A DNA stretch of 16,692 bases from DATKMP01 sp035541775 (GTDB taxonomy: Bacteria > Bacteroidota > Ignavibacteria > UBA10030), in NCBI GenBank assembly GCA_035541775.1, contig DATKMP010000162.1, positions 1 through 16,692 of the forward strand, read 5' to 3'. The notes beneath the pieces are model-generated. The model saw nothing but the letters and a program-made list of their open reading frames with translations, ran no database searches and was not told the origin of the DNA. Numbering within the stretch: position 1 is the stretch's first letter; every line of letters begins with the position of its first letter. Position numbers and translations under genes: made by a program. This document shows, in pieces, positions 15,122-16,692 of the stretch.

Positions 15122-15538
15122 ATGAAATTTTCTTTCTTTCGGCATATTATTTCTTACAAGCGAATCAGCGTTTTGATTGTTCTTTTGGTATGCACGATGA
15201 TTGCACGGGGACAGGAACAAAAGAAAATATCGAAAGATACTGCTGTTACTGAAATGCGATTGTACGATTTGCCATTGCCATTTGAAAAACCTGAACTCAC
15301 GCTGCCGCCGTCGCTGAAAGTTTTTTCTGCAAATTATTCGCGGGAATATTTGCGCTCTTCGTTGACCACCCCATGTTCGCTCACGGATAAAATGAGCAAC
15401 GAACTTCAATCGATCTGGCAAAACGAACTTGCAAAAGAAAATGAAGGCAAAACGTGGAAAACCATTCTCAGTTCCGTTCAAATGGGCGGAACGGCCTATC
15501 TTCTTTACGAACACATCCATAAATACGGATTGAAATAA
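15122..15538 (+). CDS. Small secreted or membrane-anchored protein of unknown function
   Basis: A 138-residue protein. The N-terminus MKFSFFRHIISYKRISVLIV followed by LLVCTMIARGQ has a basic part and one hydrophobic segment (about 14-28), which reads as a signal peptide or anchor. The Cys is not followed by a convincing lipobox, so a lipoprotein is unlikely. The mature part contains a proline-rich stretch (LPLPFEKPELTLPPS), then a helical region (TDKMSNELQSIWQNELAKEN) and ends in a small hydrophobic segment, MGGTAYLLYEH. I recognise no family. The ATG at 15122 has no clear ribosome binding site; it may depend on readthrough from the M16 gene, whose hairpin lies between them. Composition resembles the neighbours. 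Confidence 0.65.
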   Translation: MKFSFFRHIISYKRISVLIVLLVCTMIARGQEQKKISKDTAVTEMRLYDLPLPFEKPELTLPPSLKVFSANYSREYLRSSLTTPCSLTDKMSNELQSIWQNELAKENEGKTWKTILSSVQMGGTAYLLYEHIHKYGLK

Positions 15539-15539
15539 A

Positions 15540-15560
15540 ACGCTGCCGGGGGCTTTTTTG
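15540..15560 (+). terminator. Probable terminator behind the small secreted protein
   Basis: A GC-rich stretch, GCTGCCGGGGGC (15542-15553), is followed directly by six T (15554-15559), 2 bases after the stop codon. The T-run is good but the stem is short and imperfect; A-rich bases before it could extend the pairing with the T-run. Confidence 0.4.
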
Positions 15561-15652
15561 TTCATCGTCATTCTTTCCCGCATCGCTTTCTAAATTTTTA
15601 TTCATCAGAATAAACGTAGGATGTCGATGAAAAAAATCGTATCTTAATATCA

Positions 15653-15724
15653 GTCGCAAGTTGCGACAGCCGCATCCGTGCCTTCGGGCATCGGGAGCGG
15701 GCATTTGAGACTCGCTCTCCGATG
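15653..15724. repeat. Highly structured intergenic element upstream of the helicase
   Basis: Three hairpins follow closely. GTCGCA/TGCGAC lies at 15653-15667. TGCC-TTCG-GGCA at 15679-15690 has the very stable UUCG tetraloop. A long stem runs from 15689 to 15724, with CATCGG paired to CCGATG and GAGCG paired to CGCTC around one bulged T. Two bases are shared between the second and third, so these may compete. No T-run follows on the plus strand. It could be a repeated palindromic element, an RNA-level regulator in the helicase leader, or both. The rest of the 15539-15845 gap has a terminator at its start and a 10-base T-run just before the helicase ribosome binding site; I see nothing else in it. 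Confidence 0.5.
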
Positions 15725-15845
15725 ATAAAACGTAAAGTAGTGCACGGGAACCTCCAGTACCATTCTGCAGTTTTTCCCCGGTATTTCATTTTGCTGCTTC
15801 TATCTTTTGCAGCGCGATTCATAATTTTTTTTTTGAAGGATATGT

Positions 15846-16692
15846 ATGCCTTTTACGAAACTTGGCCTTAACGACCAATTGGTGCAGGGAATTCTTGCAA
15901 CAGGATATTCGACACCGACACCCATTCAAGCACAAGCAATACCGCTCGCCGTTGCAGGCCGCGATATAATCGGATGCGCCCAAACAGGAACCGGCAAAAC
16001 GGCGGCGTTCATGCTGCCGATGATCAATTTATTTCTCAATCATCCGTCAAATAAAGGACATCAGACGCGTGGATTGATCCTGACACCGACACGTGAGCTC
16101 GCACAGCAGATCGATGAATTTTCTGCCGCCTACGCACGGTTCACCAATTTGCATTGCGCTTCCATTTTCGGCGGCGTGAATATGAGCAATCAAATCAAAC
16201 GCCTTCAACACGGCGTCGATATTGTTGTTGCCACGCCGGGGCGATTGTTAGATCACATCAATCGGAAAACGGTAAATTTATCGCACGTCGAATTTTTAGT
16301 GATCGACGAAGCCGATCGCATGTTCGATATGGGATTCATCCAGGACGTGAAGAAAATTATTTCGTATGTTCCTGCGAAACGGCAAACGTTATTATTTTCG
16401 GCAACAATGTCGTCTGAAGTACGCAAGCTCGTTGCCTCTATTCAACAAAATCCGGAACAGATCGAAATCGGGTCACGGCGCAAACCGGTCGAAACCGTAC
16501 GGCAGAAATTTTATTCCATTCAAAGAGATGCAAAGATCGATCTGCTGCTGCATATTTTCCGTACACAGGAATTGGACAGCGTTTTGATTTTCTCGCGGAC
16601 CAAACACGGCGCAGACAGAATTTCCACAAAGCTTGAGCGCAGCGGTATCAAATCCGTTGCGATTCACTCCAATAGAACGCAGTCCCAGCGGC
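15846..16692 (+). CDS. DEAD-box ATP-dependent RNA helicase (3' end beyond window)
   Basis: The first 282 residues of a DEAD-box helicase, open to the right edge. Motifs appear in order: Q motif FTKLGL...GYSTPTPIQ (Gln28), motif I AQTGTGKT (45-52, Lys51), Ia PTRELA (81-86), GG (109-110), Ib TPGR (130-133), II DEAD (154-157), III SAT (185-187), IV VLIFSRTK (246-253), and the start of the second RecA domain up to IHSNRTQSQR. All catalytic residues are present. It should unwind short RNA duplexes in ribosome assembly, RNA decay or cold adaptation; the RhlE/DeaD subgroup is likely but cannot be fixed without the C-terminus. The ATG at 15846-15848 follows AAGGA by 5 bases; an overlapping ATG at 15842 leads to a stop after nine codons. 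A long structured leader precedes it. Confidence 0.95.
   Translation, partial: MPFTKLGLNDQLVQGILATGYSTPTPIQAQAIPLAVAGRDIIGCAQTGTGKTAAFMLPMINLFLNHPSNKGHQTRGLILTPTRELAQQIDEFSAAYARFTNLHCASIFGGVNMSNQIKRLQHGVDIVVATPGRLLDHINRKTVNLSHVEFLVIDEADRMFDMGFIQDVKKIISYVPAKRQTLLFSATMSSEVRKLVASIQQNPEQIEIGSRRKPVETVRQKFYSIQRDAKIDLLLHIFRTQELDSVLIFSRTKHGADRISTKLERSGIKSVAIHSNRTQSQR

Noticed and set aside
15598..15822. 74-residue minus-strand ORF upstream of the helicase
   Set aside because: It runs through the hairpin array and has no ribosome binding site or recognisable domain; its frame is probably a by-product of the palindromes.
15842..15871. Upstream ATG overlapping the helicase start
   Set aside because: It gives only nine codons before a stop and sits too close to the AAGGA site; the ATG at 15846 opens the helicase frame with the Q motif.

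Overview
The window looks like chromosomal DNA of moderate GC content from the Bacteroidota/Chlorobi/Ignavibacteria side of the FCB group. The basis is gene content: a DUF5916-type outer-membrane protein with a CBM9-like front domain, the long GroES variant common in Bacteroidota, a secreted two-lobe M16 zinc protease, and tandem GH2-type jelly-roll domains. Clear Shine-Dalgarno sequences and sigma70-like promoters argue for a relative of Chlorobi/Ignavibacteria rather than a classical Bacteroidetes. This assignment is inference. I see no insertion sequence, CRISPR array, prophage or plasmid function. Most of the window reads as ordinary core genome.

Region 1 (1-2227, minus strand). The N-terminus of a secreted protein enters from the left edge. 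A repeat-like intergenic element follows and runs into the 3' end of a tightly coupled three-gene operon: GroES-like chaperonin, an 87-residue orphan, and a carboxylesterase/phospholipase-type hydrolase, joined by two ATGA overlaps. A tRNA-Pro(GGG) gene with its own promoter and terminator lies just upstream of that operon, followed by a GNAT-like acetyltransferase.

Region 2 (2228-8392, minus strand). A secreted protein made of two jelly-roll repeats has its own terminator. A small secreted protein is preceded by a promoter-like region rich in TTACG motifs. Next come an OmpR/PhoB-type response regulator and its membrane histidine kinase, then a pair consisting of a multi-pass membrane protein and a CPBP intramembrane protease.

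Region 3 (8393-11472). An intergenic stretch holds a hairpin and a possible plus-strand small ORF with a near-ideal ribosome binding site. The DUF5916/CBM9-like outer-membrane protein (minus strand) follows. Its promoter overlaps the divergent promoter of the next gene.

Region 4 (11437-16692, plus strand). An alpha/beta hydrolase whose homologous N-terminus extends upstream of any ATG/GTG/TTG, a 920-residue M16 metalloprotease with an inactive second lobe, a small secreted unknown, a structured 307-base gap, and a DEAD-box RNA helicase cut by the right edge.

The strongest leads are the probable non-AUG start at 11437, the overlapping divergent promoters at 11359-11409, the structured intergenic element at 15653-15724, the repeat forming the end of the 274-921 hydrolase, and the sORF at 8565-8666. 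I see no clearly new multi-gene system.
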